A DNA stretch of 64,000 bases. It comes from Clostridium sp. AM30-24. Lineage in GTDB: Bacteria > Bacillota > Clostridia > Lachnospirales > Lachnospiraceae. The DNA is taken from NCBI RefSeq assembly GCF_003480435.1, contig NZ_QUJB01000010.1:1-64000 (forward strand), read 5' to 3'. Below, piece by piece: positions 43,634 through 52,424 of this stretch (position 1 is its first letter; each line of letters begins with the position of its first letter). The notes beneath the pieces are model-generated. The model was given only the letters and a program-made list of their open reading frames with translations. It had not been told where the DNA came from and ran no database searches. A program made the position numbers and the translations under genes.

Positions 43634-43772
43634 TATGTAACAGGAAATTCCAAGGAATTCCCTGTTACATAAAAAGGCACTAGCGTGCCCAAAATGTCCA
43701 CTCGCGCGAAGATGTAGTTTGTCGCAAGCGACTGCGCGAGACGCAAGAAGGTGCCGAGGCACATTCTTTTCT
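43634..43772. repeat. Dispersed multi-hairpin repeat (long form, copy 2)
   Basis: Same element order as 24379-24497: TGTAACAGG...CCTGTTACA palindrome with GGAATTCC centre, AAAAAGGCACTAGCGTGCC, CTCGCGCGAAGATGTAG, GTCGCAAGCGACTGCGCGA, then an extra hairpin AAGGTGCC-GA-GGCAC. It again follows a T run (43626-43632). Confidence 0.75.
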
Positions 43773-43786
43773 ATAACAATAACAAA

Positions 43787-43801
43787 TATATTAGTTACGA
43801 G
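43787..43801. promoter_or_regulatory. Candidate GntR operator, distal uxuA site
   Basis: TATATTAGTTACGAG is nearly identical to TATATTAGTTGCGAG at 49395-49409 upstream of the GntR gene (one mismatch in 15). A third related site TATATTAGTAGACTAAT lies at 43958-43974. The stretch 43775-43925 is otherwise A/T-rich and without genes. Confidence 0.4.
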
Positions 43802-43925
43802 CAAAACGGGAAAAAATTCGGGATAAAACAGGGAAAAAAGCAAAATATATTTATGCAAATCGTATAGAAGCATAGAAATATATTAGCAAAAATGCGAGAA
43901 TATGCTTGTTGTAAGCGCGTATCAG

Positions 43926-43974
43926 TTGACACATATTGGAAAATATCGTATATTAAATATATTAGTAGACTAAT
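43926..43974 (+). promoter_or_regulatory. uxuA promoter and operator
   Basis: TTGACA (43926-43931), 17 bases, TATATT (43949-43954). The palindrome ATTAGT-AG-ACTAAT (43961-43974) covers the expected transcription start and is a plausible operator for the GntR-family regulator at 49491. Confidence 0.7.
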
Positions 43975-44009
43975 GTGAGGAAAGGGCAGAACCCTAAGGA
44001 GGAAAAACT

Positions 44010-45098
44010 ATGAAAATGACATTCCGCTGGTACGGCGAAGACAGTGATCCGATCAAATTAAAACAGATCCGCCAGATCCCGGGGATGACCGGATTGATGG
44101 GCTTACTTGATTATAAGGCAGCAGGTGAGGTATGGACCGAAGAGGAAATTAAAGCATATATGGAGCATGTCCATGCATCTGGTCTTGAGTGCGAAGTCAT
44201 CGAGAGCGTAAACGTTCACGAGGATATCAAGATGGGACTTCCGACAAGAGACAAATATATCGAGAATTATATCACCACGATCCGTAACCTCGCAAAATAC
44301 GGCGTAAAGGTGATCGTTTACAACTTCATGCCGGTATTTGACTGGTTAAGAACAGACCTTGCAAGAGAGATCCCGGAGGATGGCTCCAACAGCCTGTACT
44401 TCGATGAGAAGGATCTTGGAGAGATGACTCCGCTTGACATCGTAAAGAAAACAGCAGAAGACAGTAATGGCTTCTCTCTTCCGGGCTGGGAGCCGGAGCG
44501 CCTTGCAGAGCTTGAAAAGACATTAAAACAGTATGAGAATATCACAGCAGATGATCTTCGCAGAAACTATAAGTATTTCCTTGATGCGATCATTCCGGTA
44601 TGTGAAGAGGTTGGTGTCAAGATGGCATGCCATCCGGATGATCCGGCCTGGCCGATCTTCGGTCTTCCGAGAATCGCTCACAGCCAGGACGATTTCGATA
44701 AGATCTGCGCTCTGCATGATTCACCGGCAAACGGACTCTGCCTTTGCACAGGTTCACTCGGATCCAATCCGGACAACAATATCCCGGAGATCATCCGTCA
44801 CTTTGGTGAGATGAACAGAATCAATGCAATGCATGTCCGCAATGTAAAATTCCTCGGATACCACAAATTCCGTGAGGCATCCCACCTTTCCTCTGACGGA
44901 TCCCTGGATCTTTACGAGATCATGAAGGCGATCTACGATACATGCCCGGATACATATATCCGTCCGGATCACGGCAGAATGATCTGGGATGAGATCGGCA
45001 GACCGGGATATGGTTTATATGACCGTGCACTCGGTGCAACTTATCTGAACGGACTCTGGGAAGCGATCGACAAAAATGCCAAAGCTTCCGAGAAATAA
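44010..45098 (+). CDS. uxuA: Mannonate dehydratase
   Basis: A 362-residue UxuA, which dehydrates D-mannonate to 2-keto-3-deoxygluconate in glucuronate breakdown. The start [25 protein letters not shown] is typical in content, and the metal-site regions [32 protein letters not shown] and [11 protein letters not shown] are all present. A strong AAGGAGG precedes the start. It leads the hexuronate block and is followed by the reductase gene 148 bases later. Confidence 0.96.
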   Translation: MKMTFRWYGEDSDPIKLKQIRQIPGMTGLMGLLDYKAAGEVWTEEEIKAYMEHVHASGLECEVIESVNVHEDIKMGLPTRDKYIENYITTIRNLAKYGVKVIVYNFMPVFDWLRTDLAREIPEDGSNSLYFDEKDLGEMTPLDIVKKTAEDSNGFSLPGWEPERLAELEKTLKQYENITADDLRRNYKYFLDAIIPVCEEVGVKMACHPDDPAWPIFGLPRIAHSQDDFDKICALHDSPANGLCLCTGSLGSNPDNNIPEIIRHFGEMNRINAMHVRNVKFLGYHKFREASHLSSDGSLDLYEIMKAIYDTCPDTYIRPDHGRMIWDEIGRPGYGLYDRALGATYLNGLWEAIDKNAKASEK

Positions 45099-45245
45099 TC
45101 TGTAGCCATTTTTCGAAGAAAAATGAGCGAATTACGAATGTTTTGAGGATTGCGGGAGCACGCAGTGCAGAGCAGTCCGGTATCAGAGGGGTCAAAAGCT
45201 TTTGGCCACAACATCCTGTTATACGAAAAAGAAAGCGTGGCAAAT

Positions 45246-46856
45246 ATGAAACTGACATTAAATGGAATCAAAGAGACAGCTGCCTGGGAAGCAGCAGGAA
45301 TCAAGCTTCCGTCCTATTCGATCGAACAGGTGGCAGAGGAAACAAAAAAAGCACCGGTATGGGTTCATTTCGGTGCAGGAAATATTTTCCGTATCTTTAT
45401 TGGCGGACTTGCTGACCGTCTGATCGCACAGGGAGAAATGAAAAAAGGAATCACCTGTGTGGAGACTTTTGATTTTGACGTAGTGGATAAGATTTACAAG
45501 CCATATGACAATCTGGTTCTGGCTGTCACTTTAAAGGCAGACGGTTCTACAGATAAGCAGGTGATCGGTTCCCTTACGGAAGCGATCAAGGCACAGTCAA
45601 ATGTTCCGGAGGAGTGGAACCGCCTGAAAGAGATCTTTACAGATCCTGGTCTCCAGATGATCTCCTTCACGATCACAGAAAAAGGTTACGCTTTGAAAAA
45701 TGCTGAGGGAAATTACTTCCCATTTGTTCAGGCAGATATCGACAATGGTCCGGAGAAGCCGGGCGCTGCGATGGCAGTTGTGTGTGCGCTGCTGTTTGAG
45801 CGTTTCAAGGCAGGAAAGCATCCGTTGGCAGTCGTATCCATGGACAACTGTTCCCATAATGGAGAAAAGCTCCAGAATTCCATCCTCACAATGGCGAAGG
45901 AATGGGAAAAGAAAGGCTTTGTAGGCGCAGACTTTGTTGCATACCTTTCTGATGAAAAGCAGGTCTCCTTCCCGTGGAGCATGATCGATAAGATCACTCC
46001 GCGTCCGGCAGATTCTGTATGCAGGGAGCTGGAGAAAGCCGGTGTTGAAGATATCGCCCCGGTCATCACATCAAAGAAAACCTATATTGCTCCGTTTGTT
46101 AACGCCGAGGGGCCGCAGTACCTTGTTATTGAGGATAAATTCCCGAACGGACGTCCGGCACTTGAAAAGGCCGGTGTCTATATGACAGACCGCGATACAG
46201 TAAACAAAGTGGAGCGCATGAAGGTTACAACCTGCCTAAATCCGTTACATACAGCACTTGCAGTTTACGGCTGTGTTCTTGGATATACACTGATCGCAGA
46301 TGAGATGAAGGATCAGGAATTAAACAAGCTGGTTCATGAGATTGGTCCGGTAGAAGGAATGCCGGTCGTTACAGATCCGGGAATTCTGTCTCCGAAGGAC
46401 TTCGTTGATGAGGTGATCAATGTCCGGATCCCGAATCCGTTCATGCCGGATACTCCGCAGCGTATCGCAACCGATACATCCCAGAAGGTCGGAATCCGTT
46501 ATGGAGAGACGATTAAGTCTTATGTTGCAAAATACGGAGATGCAAAGAAGCTGACGGCAATTCCGCTTGCGATTGCAGGTTGGTGCCGTTACCTTCTCGG
46601 TGTACAGGATGACGGGGAAGTCTTCGAGCGTTCCTCTGATCCGATGCTTGCAGAGCTTACAGAGGCAATGAAGGGAATCGAGCTTGGAAAGCTGGAAACC
46701 TACCATGGACAGTTAAAGAGCATTCTTTCCAATGAGAATATTTTCGGAATCGATCTTTACAAGGCCGGAATCGGTGAGAAGATTGAGGAGATGTTCTTAG
46801 AAGAGATTGCAGGACCTGGAGCAGTAAGAGCAGTCTTAAAGAAATATATGGCTTAA
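45246..46856 (+). CDS. uxuB: Mannitol dehydrogenase-family fructuronate reductase
   Basis: A 536-residue polyol-type long-chain dehydrogenase. With UxuA next door it should reduce D-fructuronate to D-mannonate with NADH. The N-terminal nucleotide loop is WVHFGAGNIFRIFIGGLAD, and the catalytic region includes KVTTCLNPLHTALAVYG with the lysine-asparagine-histidine set expected for the family. ATG 45246 begins the conserved KLTLNGIK; the ribosome site before it is weak. The gene ends at a bidirectional terminator. Confidence 0.9.
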   Translation: MKLTLNGIKETAAWEAAGIKLPSYSIEQVAEETKKAPVWVHFGAGNIFRIFIGGLADRLIAQGEMKKGITCVETFDFDVVDKIYKPYDNLVLAVTLKADGSTDKQVIGSLTEAIKAQSNVPEEWNRLKEIFTDPGLQMISFTITEKGYALKNAEGNYFPFVQADIDNGPEKPGAAMAVVCALLFERFKAGKHPLAVVSMDNCSHNGEKLQNSILTMAKEWEKKGFVGADFVAYLSDEKQVSFPWSMIDKITPRPADSVCRELEKAGVEDIAPVITSKKTYIAPFVNAEGPQYLVIEDKFPNGRPALEKAGVYMTDRDTVNKVERMKVTTCLNPLHTALAVYGCVLGYTLIADEMKDQELNKLVHEIGPVEGMPVVTDPGILSPKDFVDEVINVRIPNPFMPDTPQRIATDTSQKVGIRYGETIKSYVAKYGDAKKLTAIPLAIAGWCRYLLGVQDDGEVFERSSDPMLAELTEAMKGIELGKLETYHGQLKSILSNENIFGIDLYKAGIGEKIEEMFLEEIAGPGAVRAVLKKYMA

Positions 46857-46868
46857 ACAAAAAAACAG

Positions 46869-46903
46869 AAAGGGTATCCGCTGCAAGGTGGATACCCTTT
46901 TTA
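46869..46903. terminator. Bidirectional intrinsic terminator
   Basis: AAAGGGTATCC (46869-46879) pairs with GGATACCCTTT (46890-46900), between the convergent uxuB and zinc dehydrogenase genes. Confidence 0.9.
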
Positions 46904-46904
46904 C

Positions 46905-47930
46905 TTACGGCTCGTTGACCTGAACAACGACCTTCATATAATTACCCGGATTCTTTTCGATATCAACGATGGTTGCCGGCGCTTCATCGATGGAGATGAC
47001 CTTTGTCAGGATCTTCTTGATATCAACTTTGCCGCTGTGGATGAGCTCGATCGCTTCCTCAAACTCACCGGCGCTTGTACGTGCACCGCGGATATCCACT
47101 TCCTTTTTCGTGATCAGATCAGTCGGGAGCGGAGTTTCTGTTTTCGGCCATCCGGTAAGGGTGATCCTTCCGGCATTGCTTACGAGATCAAGGGTGGAGC
47201 GGATCGCTGCATTTGCACCGCTGCATTCCATAACCTGCTGTGCCATAACACCGTTTGTGATCTCACTGATTCGTTTTACCGTGTCTTCTGTTTTGGAATT
47301 GATCACATATTCAATGCCAAGCTCCTTTGCAAACTGCAGACGTTCATCGACAAGATCAAGTAAGATCGCATGAGCGCCGTATGCCTGTGCAATCATTCCG
47401 GCGAGAAGACCGATCGGGCCGGCACCGATGATCGCGCAGTACTCGCCTGCCTTTAAACCGCCGCGGTGAATGCCGTGAAGGGAGATGGTAAGCGGCTCTG
47501 CCATTGCAGCTTCTTCCCAGCTCATATCATCCGGCATTTTTACGAGCATGTCTGCCGGGTGACAGAAGTATTCTGCCATGCCGCCGTCAACATGGACGCC
47601 GAGTACATGAAGATCGGTACAGCAGTTTGTACGTCCGATGCTGCATGGATAGCAATGGCCGCAGTATAAATACGAATCTGCAATGACTTTGTCGCCGACC
47701 TTCAGTCCTTTTGGGTTGTCCTCCGGAATGGATTCGATGATTCCGGCTAACTCATGTCCAATGATTCTCGGATAGGAAACAAGATTGTTTGTTCCGCGGA
47801 ATGCGCCGATATCGGATCCGCAGATTCCGGCTGTGATGATCTTGATCAAAGCCTCACCGGCCTTTGGCGTTGGTTTTTCAATGTCTGCGAGCACAACGTT
47901 CTTTGGCTCGTTGATTCTTACTGCTTTCAT
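46905..47930 (-). CDS. Zinc-dependent alcohol/polyol dehydrogenase (hexonate type), first
   Basis: A 341-residue medium-chain dehydrogenase. Catalytic zinc ligands are in AGICGSDIG and IIGHELAG; the structural zinc loop is CGHCYPCSIGRTNCC; the NAD-binding loop is GAGPIGLLAG. In the hexuronate block it probably oxidises a hexonate C5 hydroxyl, as E. coli LgoD or idonate dehydrogenases do. Substrate is inferred from context. GGAGG-like AGGTTCAC lies upstream. It lies 113 bases downstream of a paralogue on the same strand. Confidence 0.88.
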   Translation of the reverse strand: MKAVRINEPKNVVLADIEKPTPKAGEALIKIITAGICGSDIGAFRGTNNLVSYPRIIGHELAGIIESIPEDNPKGLKVGDKVIADSYLYCGHCYPCSIGRTNCCTDLHVLGVHVDGGMAEYFCHPADMLVKMPDDMSWEEAAMAEPLTISLHGIHRGGLKAGEYCAIIGAGPIGLLAGMIAQAYGAHAILLDLVDERLQFAKELGIEYVINSKTEDTVKRISEITNGVMAQQVMECSGANAAIRSTLDLVSNAGRITLTGWPKTETPLPTDLITKKEVDIRGARTSAGEFEEAIELIHSGKVDIKKILTKVISIDEAPATIVDIEKNPGNYMKVVVQVNEP

Positions 47931-47967
47931 AGTGAACCTCCCGGATAATATGATTTAAGAGAGAAAC

Positions 47968-48012
47968 AAGGGCGGATGTGACTGAAAAATCTCAGGTGGA
48001 TACATCCGCCTT
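47968..48012 (-). terminator. Terminator between the two zinc dehydrogenases
   Basis: AAGGGCGGATGT (47968-47979) pairs with ACATCCGCCTT (48002-48012); on the minus strand TTGTTT follows. It would limit read-through from the 48044-49069 gene into its neighbour. Confidence 0.75.
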
Positions 48013-48043
48013 CTGTTACTGGCAATATTAGGAAAAAGAATGA

Positions 48044-49069
48044 TTAAAGGTTATCAAAGGTAAATACGATCTTCCGTATGGATGGATCGCGGGAATCAAC
48101 AAAATCGAATGCTTCCTGTGCTTTTGTGAGCGGGAAGGTGTGGGAAATAGAGTTTGACAGGTCGAGAGTTCCGGCATTGATCATTTCGATCGCTTTTCCG
48201 AACATCTTATTCTGAAGTCTGGAACCGCGGACATCCAGCTCCTTTGAAGTGATCACAAACTGGTTAATCTCTGTCGGCGCAGTGGAGAAGCCCATGGTCA
48301 TGACTCTTCCGGCATTACCGGTCGCCTGAAGAAGATTGATCAGGGAATCTTTAGTGCATGCAGAGTCGATGGAAACAGTTGTACCATGGCCAAAGGTGTA
48401 TTCCTTTACCTTTTTAACAAGATCCTCTTTTAATACGTTGATCGTATATGTTGCACCGTTTTTCTTTGCAGCCTCAAGCTTTTCATCCATGATATCAGCT
48501 ACGATGATGTGGTCGCAGAGCTGGCGGGCTACCTTTAAAATCGTGCTTCCGAGAGCGCCGGCGCCGAAGATCAGAAGCATATCGTCCTTTTCGAGCTGTG
48601 CTCTTGTACAGGACTGGATCGCGATCGTTGTCGGCTCGATCATAACAGCATCCTGATCGGAAAGAGAATCCGGAAGAAGGTAGCAGTCAGATTCCGGAAC
48701 AGCAATATATTCACGATATCCGCCGTCGATATGAACACCGCGGACCTTCAGATTGTCGCAGACATTTCCGCGGCCGATCTTGCACGGATAGCAGTGACCG
48801 CAGCTTGTTACCTGATTGACGATCACGCGGTCGCCGACCTTTAAATTCTTTACGTTACTTCCAACCTCGTCAACACGTCCGACCATTTCGTGGCCGATGA
48901 TGCGCGGGTAGGTTGCGGCAGCGTTTGTTCCATGATAGATTCCGACATCAGACCCGCAGATACCGGCTGCGGTCATTTTGATCATAACATTGTTTTTTTC
49001 ATCGATCGACGGCTTTTCTACATCGATGATCTGAAGGTTGTTAGGACTTACGATTTGTACTGCTTTCAT
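48044..49069 (-). CDS. Zinc-dependent alcohol/polyol dehydrogenase (hexonate type), second
   Basis: A 341-residue paralogue of the previous dehydrogenase, with matching AGICGSDVG, IIGHEMVG, CGHCYPCKIGRGNVC and GAGALGSTIL. The substitution GAGALG in place of GAGPIG and differences around the substrate pocket suggest a different hexonate or stereochemistry. ATG 49069 follows GGAGGA; the frame runs 38 codons further upstream through the promoter region and is not supported. Divergent from gntR. Confidence 0.88.
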   Translation of the reverse strand: MKAVQIVSPNNLQIIDVEKPSIDEKNNVMIKMTAAGICGSDVGIYHGTNAAATYPRIIGHEMVGRVDEVGSNVKNLKVGDRVIVNQVTSCGHCYPCKIGRGNVCDNLKVRGVHIDGGYREYIAVPESDCYLLPDSLSDQDAVMIEPTTIAIQSCTRAQLEKDDMLLIFGAGALGSTILKVARQLCDHIIVADIMDEKLEAAKKNGATYTINVLKEDLVKKVKEYTFGHGTTVSIDSACTKDSLINLLQATGNAGRVMTMGFSTAPTEINQFVITSKELDVRGSRLQNKMFGKAIEMINAGTLDLSNSISHTFPLTKAQEAFDFVDSRDPSIRKIVFTFDNL

Positions 49070-49192
49070 ATCTTGTTCCTCCATGTTTTTATGATGATAT
49101 TTTATCGTTCTTATCCGTAACACTCCTTTAATTAAGACGATGTAGTGGTCAAAAATGTTTTGACCCGTTTGATATAAGCACATGATATATTA

Positions 49193-49220
49193 ATTATACA
49201 GGGATTATTATACTGTACAA
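49193..49220 (-). promoter_or_regulatory. Probable promoter of the second zinc dehydrogenase
   Basis: On the minus strand TTGTAC (49220-49215), 16 bases, TATAAT (49198-49193). The region 49070-49490 is A/T-rich, contains no gene, and holds the divergent gntR promoter. Confidence 0.5.
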
Positions 49221-49394
49221 ACAGGATAATATCAATATATTTTGGCAAAAATGACGAATAAAGAGTTGGAAAGAGAAGAAAGGTCAATAGAATAGATGAA
49301 ATGACGATAAAACAAACATATTAGATTGGGAAGAATTAGAAGGATGACCAGGATAAATAAACGATAAAGCGTGCGATTATAGTAAAAACCATAG

Positions 49395-49457
49395 TATATT
49401 AGTTGCGAGGGAAAAACAAAAAGCTGTATTGGCAAAATGACAGTTTTCTGCTATAAA
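49395..49457 (+). promoter_or_regulatory. gntR promoter with candidate operator
   Basis: TTGGCA (49429-49434), 17 bases, TATAAA (49452-49457). TATATTAGTTGCGAG (49395-49409) lies 20 bases upstream of the -35 and matches the site at 43787-43801 at 14 of 15 bases. Confidence 0.55.
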
Positions 49458-49490
49458 TAAAAGTAGGAAAAGGAAATAGGGGGTATTTGT

Positions 49491-50195
49491 ATGCCATTTG
49501 AAATATTCAGTGAACGAAAAAACGGAGAGACAAACAGTAAATATGCATACCGTCTTCTGAGGGAAAGCATTATGAGCTTTAAGCTTCTTCCGGGAGAGCC
49601 TCTGGATGAGACGGTGATCAGTGAACAGTTCGGAACAAGCAGAACCCCGGTCCGTGAGGCTTTGATCCTGTTGAAAAATGAAAAGCTTGTGGACATCCTT
49701 CCACAAAAAGGAAGCAAGGTCAGCTTTATCGATCTGGATTTGGTCAGACAGGGATATTTTACGAGACGCGTGATCGAAACAGCGATCTTTAAGGAAACAG
49801 CCGGGACGCTTTCAACGGAGCAGCTAAGGAAAATGAAGGCCAATCTGCAGCTTCAGGAGCAGGAGATCAACCGTGAGACAACCATGAGTGATTATTTTTT
49901 TGATCTGGACAATGAGATGCACTGCATGCTATATGAGTTCAGCCATAAAATGGATGTATGGTACTGTGTCCATAATATCGGGTCGCATTATGAACGTGTT
50001 CGATATCTGGATACAAGGAATAATGATATCAACCGGGAACAAATTTTAGAGGAGCATAACCGGATGTATTATTACATGATGATGGGAATCCCAAATGATG
50101 TCAATGCAGAAGACTTTATGACCGGACATCTGGGGCGATTCCGGAGAGACCTCCAGAAAAAGATCGAACTGTATCCAGAATATTTTACGGAGTAG
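49491..50195 (+). CDS. GntR-family (FCD/FadR subfamily) regulator of the hexuronate block
   Basis: A 234-residue regulator. The winged helix-turn-helix (about 12-75) has GEPLDETVISEQFGTSRTPVREAL, and the C-terminal FCD domain (about 85-225) has the helical, His/Asp-containing ligand pocket (DNEMHCMLYE, HNRMYYYMM). FCD regulators usually bind small carboxylic acids, here plausibly a uronate or its product. Shared TATATTAGT sites near uxuA and its own promoter support that role. Confidence 0.9.
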   Translation: MPFEIFSERKNGETNSKYAYRLLRESIMSFKLLPGEPLDETVISEQFGTSRTPVREALILLKNEKLVDILPQKGSKVSFIDLDLVRQGYFTRRVIETAIFKETAGTLSTEQLRKMKANLQLQEQEINRETTMSDYFFDLDNEMHCMLYEFSHKMDVWYCVHNIGSHYERVRYLDTRNNDINREQILEEHNRMYYYMMMGIPNDVNAEDFMTGHLGRFRRDLQKKIELYPEYFTE

Positions 50196-50224
50196 GCGAT
50201 CACAAACAGATCATATGAATCACT

Positions 50225-50269
50225 AAGCCCGGTATACGGCAGTAATGCTGTTATATCAGGCTTTTTTTA
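50225..50269 (+). terminator. Terminator after gntR
   Basis: AAGCCCGGTATA pairs imperfectly with TATATCAGGCTT (50252-50263) and is followed by TTTTTT. The next 330 bases (50270-50600) are very A/T-rich with no gene; they presumably carry the promoter of the ABC genes. Confidence 0.8.
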
Positions 50270-50601
50270 ATAAATTTTATGAAAACTATGTACAATAAAT
50301 ATATCAGACACCTTAACAAAAGGAAAAATATTGTGCTTTATTGAGATACATAGGCCGTTGGACCGCTTAAATAATCAATGAAATGAGAAAATGAACGAAA
50401 AACAAAATGAAATGAAATGTGCAAAATAGACAAAAATTAAATTGAAAAACATCTAAAATAGAAAAATAGATGTGCAATACATATAAGCAAGGAAAATAAA
50501 TAGGAAATATGCACAAATGTGGATTTGGACGTAATACGCAGGGGAAAAAGTTTTCCTTGAGGAAAACAACAATAAATAAATTTTTAAATGGAGGGAAAAT
50601 T

Positions 50602-50872
50602 ATGAAACTGAAAAAAGTAGCAGCACTCGTAGCAGCCGGCGCTGTAGCAACAAATCTCGTTGCATGCAGCAGTTCTTCTGGAGGATCTGCAACTACCGCA
50701 GCCGCAGAGACAACCGCAGCCGCAGCAGAAACAAAGGCGGAAGAAACAACCGCGGCTGCAGCAAAAGACGGAGAAGTAAAAAGAATCAAGGTTGGATTTA
50801 CAAACAGCTACAACGGAAACAGTTACCGTCAGACAGAAGAAAATATGAAGACACTTGAAAAATTGCTGGATT
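50602..50872 (+). pseudogene. Sugar ABC binding-lipoprotein gene, 5' fragment only
   Basis: A well-placed start (GGAGGG then ATG) opens a lipoprotein: hydrophobic leader with lipobox NLVAC, a Ser/Thr/Ala/Glu-rich linker, then VKRIKVGFTNSYNGNSYRQT, the first strand and helix of a periplasmic sugar-binding fold. After about 88 residues the sequence changes to that of another family at about 50870 while the reading frame continues. About 250 residues of the binding protein are missing. The fragment cannot form a binding site. Confidence 0.8.
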
Positions 50873-51030
50873 TAGTTGGTACTTGTAAAGTGATCGATAT
50901 GACACACCCGTTGGAAGAAAAGATTCCACATTGGCTAACACAACCGGGAGTAAAATTTCATACCGGTATGAATTATGTTGAAGATGGTTCTTATTGGAGA
51001 GGCGTTACGCTTTGCGAGCATTCCGGTAGC
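50873..51030 (+). pseudogene. Cyclase (kynurenine formamidase-like) gene fragment
   Basis: About 50 residues beginning DLVGTCKVIDMTHPLEEKIP match the N-terminus of the cyclase/formamidase family (V-D-x-T-H-P-L start and later HxGxHxDxP). The segment stops in CEHSGS, at the first half of that metal motif; the next residues (DHDRGH) no longer fit. It is fused in frame to the binding-protein fragment before it. The hybrid ORF ends at 51114 in meaningless sequence. Confidence 0.7.
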
Positions 51031-51466
51031 GATCATGATCGCGGTCATTCTTTTCTTTGTGCTGTACAGGACAAAATATGGTATGAATCTTCATGCGGTT
51101 GGCCAGAAACGTGAGGCAGCAAGACTTGCAGGAATCAATGTAAATAAGACAGTAATTATTGCCTTTGTGATCAATGGTGCTCTCTGTGGACTTGCAGGTG
51201 CATTGAATGCTGCATATTGCGGAGGCGCAAATCAGGATCTTGGTACTACATATTTTCTGCCGTCGATCGCAGCCTACTTTGTGGAAGGTACAAATGCAGC
51301 AGGTGGTAAATCCAATATTATTGCCGTATGCATCGGCGCGTTTATGATGATATTAATGTCCACCTTCCTGAATGCCGCAAGCATCAGTGTCGGCGGACAG
51401 AGACTGATTCAGGGTATTTTCATTGTATTGCTGTTAGTTGCAGCGACGAAAAAAACTGCAAAATAG
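51019..51466 (+). pseudogene. Sugar ABC permease (RbsC-type) gene, 3' fragment
   Basis: In the frame one base later than the cyclase, codons from about 51016 read SIPVAIMIAVILFFVLYRTK and continue to the stop at 51466. The remainder, about 145 residues, is the C-terminal part of an RbsC-like permease, including GMNLHAVGQKREAARLAGINV (the coupling loop) and four helices. The N-terminal half and any ATPase gene are missing. It follows the cyclase fragment in a different frame; the joint falls within 51019-51030. Confidence 0.85.
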
Positions 51467-51476
51467 GATAATGAAG

Positions 51477-51516
51477 GATCTGCAGACGGATAAAATCTGT
51501 CTGCGGATTCTTTTTT
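51477..51516 (+). terminator. Terminator of the ABC remnant
   Basis: GATCTGCAGACGGAT (51478-51492) pairs with ATCTGTCTGCGGATTC with two wobble pairs, followed by TTTTTT. The 200 bases after it contain no gene; a short palindrome AGGAA...TTCCT (51520-51542) follows at once. Confidence 0.85.
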
Positions 51517-51721
51517 GTAGGAAATTTTGAAGGAGCTTCCTATGATTCCTGAGATAAAATTAATGTTTCTGTTCATTGCCTTATTGAGACGGATATGTTA
51601 TCGTAGATGCAGAAATTAAGATTCATAGTTTTAAGCAGAGACCGGATATCATTGTGAAAAAACGTGCATGTGAGGGTGCATGAATGTAAGAGCATGATAT
51701 CCGTAATAAGGAGTCAGGACC

Positions 51722-52375
51722 ATGACATTTACGCCAGTCGATATGGATAGCTGGGAGAGAAGATCCCATTACGAGTATTATACAAACCTGTTAAAATGCG
51801 GGTACAGTGTGACGGTGTCTCTTGATATCACCAAGCTGCACCGCCAGGTAAAGGAAAAAGGATTGAGATTTTATCCGGTGTTTGTGTACTGCGTGTCGAG
51901 GCAGATCGCGGCAACGAAGGAATTTCGAATGGGGCGGGACAAAGACGGGAATCCGGGATATTATGATGTCCTTCATCCGAACTATACGATCTTTCATGAG
52001 GATGACCACACCTTTTCCGATGTGTGGACCGCCTATACGGAAGATTTTTCGGCGTTTTATAAAAATATGTGCAGTGACATGGAGACATACCGGCATGTAA
52101 AGGCGGTAAAAGCAAAGCCCGGACAGCCGCAGAACTTTTACTGTATTTCCATGGTGCCGTGGCTTGATTTTACCGGATATTCTGCGTATACGGAGAGCGG
52201 AACACCGATGCTGTTCCCGATTATTACCTGCGGAAAATTTACGGAGCGGGATGGACGGCTGACGATGCCGTTCTGTGTAAATATAGCTCATGCAGCGGCA
52301 GACGGATATCATACATCCATGTTTATTAACGAATTACAGAAACAGCTTGATACGATCACACTGAAAGAGCTGTGA
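51722..52375 (+). CDS. Chloramphenicol acetyltransferase-like protein
   Basis: A 217-residue CAT-fold acetyltransferase. The catalytic motif HAAADGYH (about 193-200) keeps the HxxxDG pattern, and RFYPVFVYCVSRQIAATKEFRMG and FCISMVPWLDFTGYS-like stretches fit the family. Length is right for type A CAT. Housekeeping CAT-like proteins in Clostridia often do not confer resistance, and no mobile element is nearby, so activity on chloramphenicol is uncertain. Confidence 0.8.
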   Translation: MTFTPVDMDSWERRSHYEYYTNLLKCGYSVTVSLDITKLHRQVKEKGLRFYPVFVYCVSRQIAATKEFRMGRDKDGNPGYYDVLHPNYTIFHEDDHTFSDVWTAYTEDFSAFYKNMCSDMETYRHVKAVKAKPGQPQNFYCISMVPWLDFTGYSAYTESGTPMLFPIITCGKFTERDGRLTMPFCVNIAHAAADGYHTSMFINELQKQLDTITLKEL

Positions 52376-52424
52376 TCAGATCATTGTCCGGATATGCCAG
52401 GGAAGAAACAGGAGGCGGGAATTG

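Noticed and set aside
48044..49183. 379-residue form of the second zinc dehydrogenase
   Set aside because: The extra 38 residues run through the leader and lack family similarity; GGAGGA sits right before ATG 49069.
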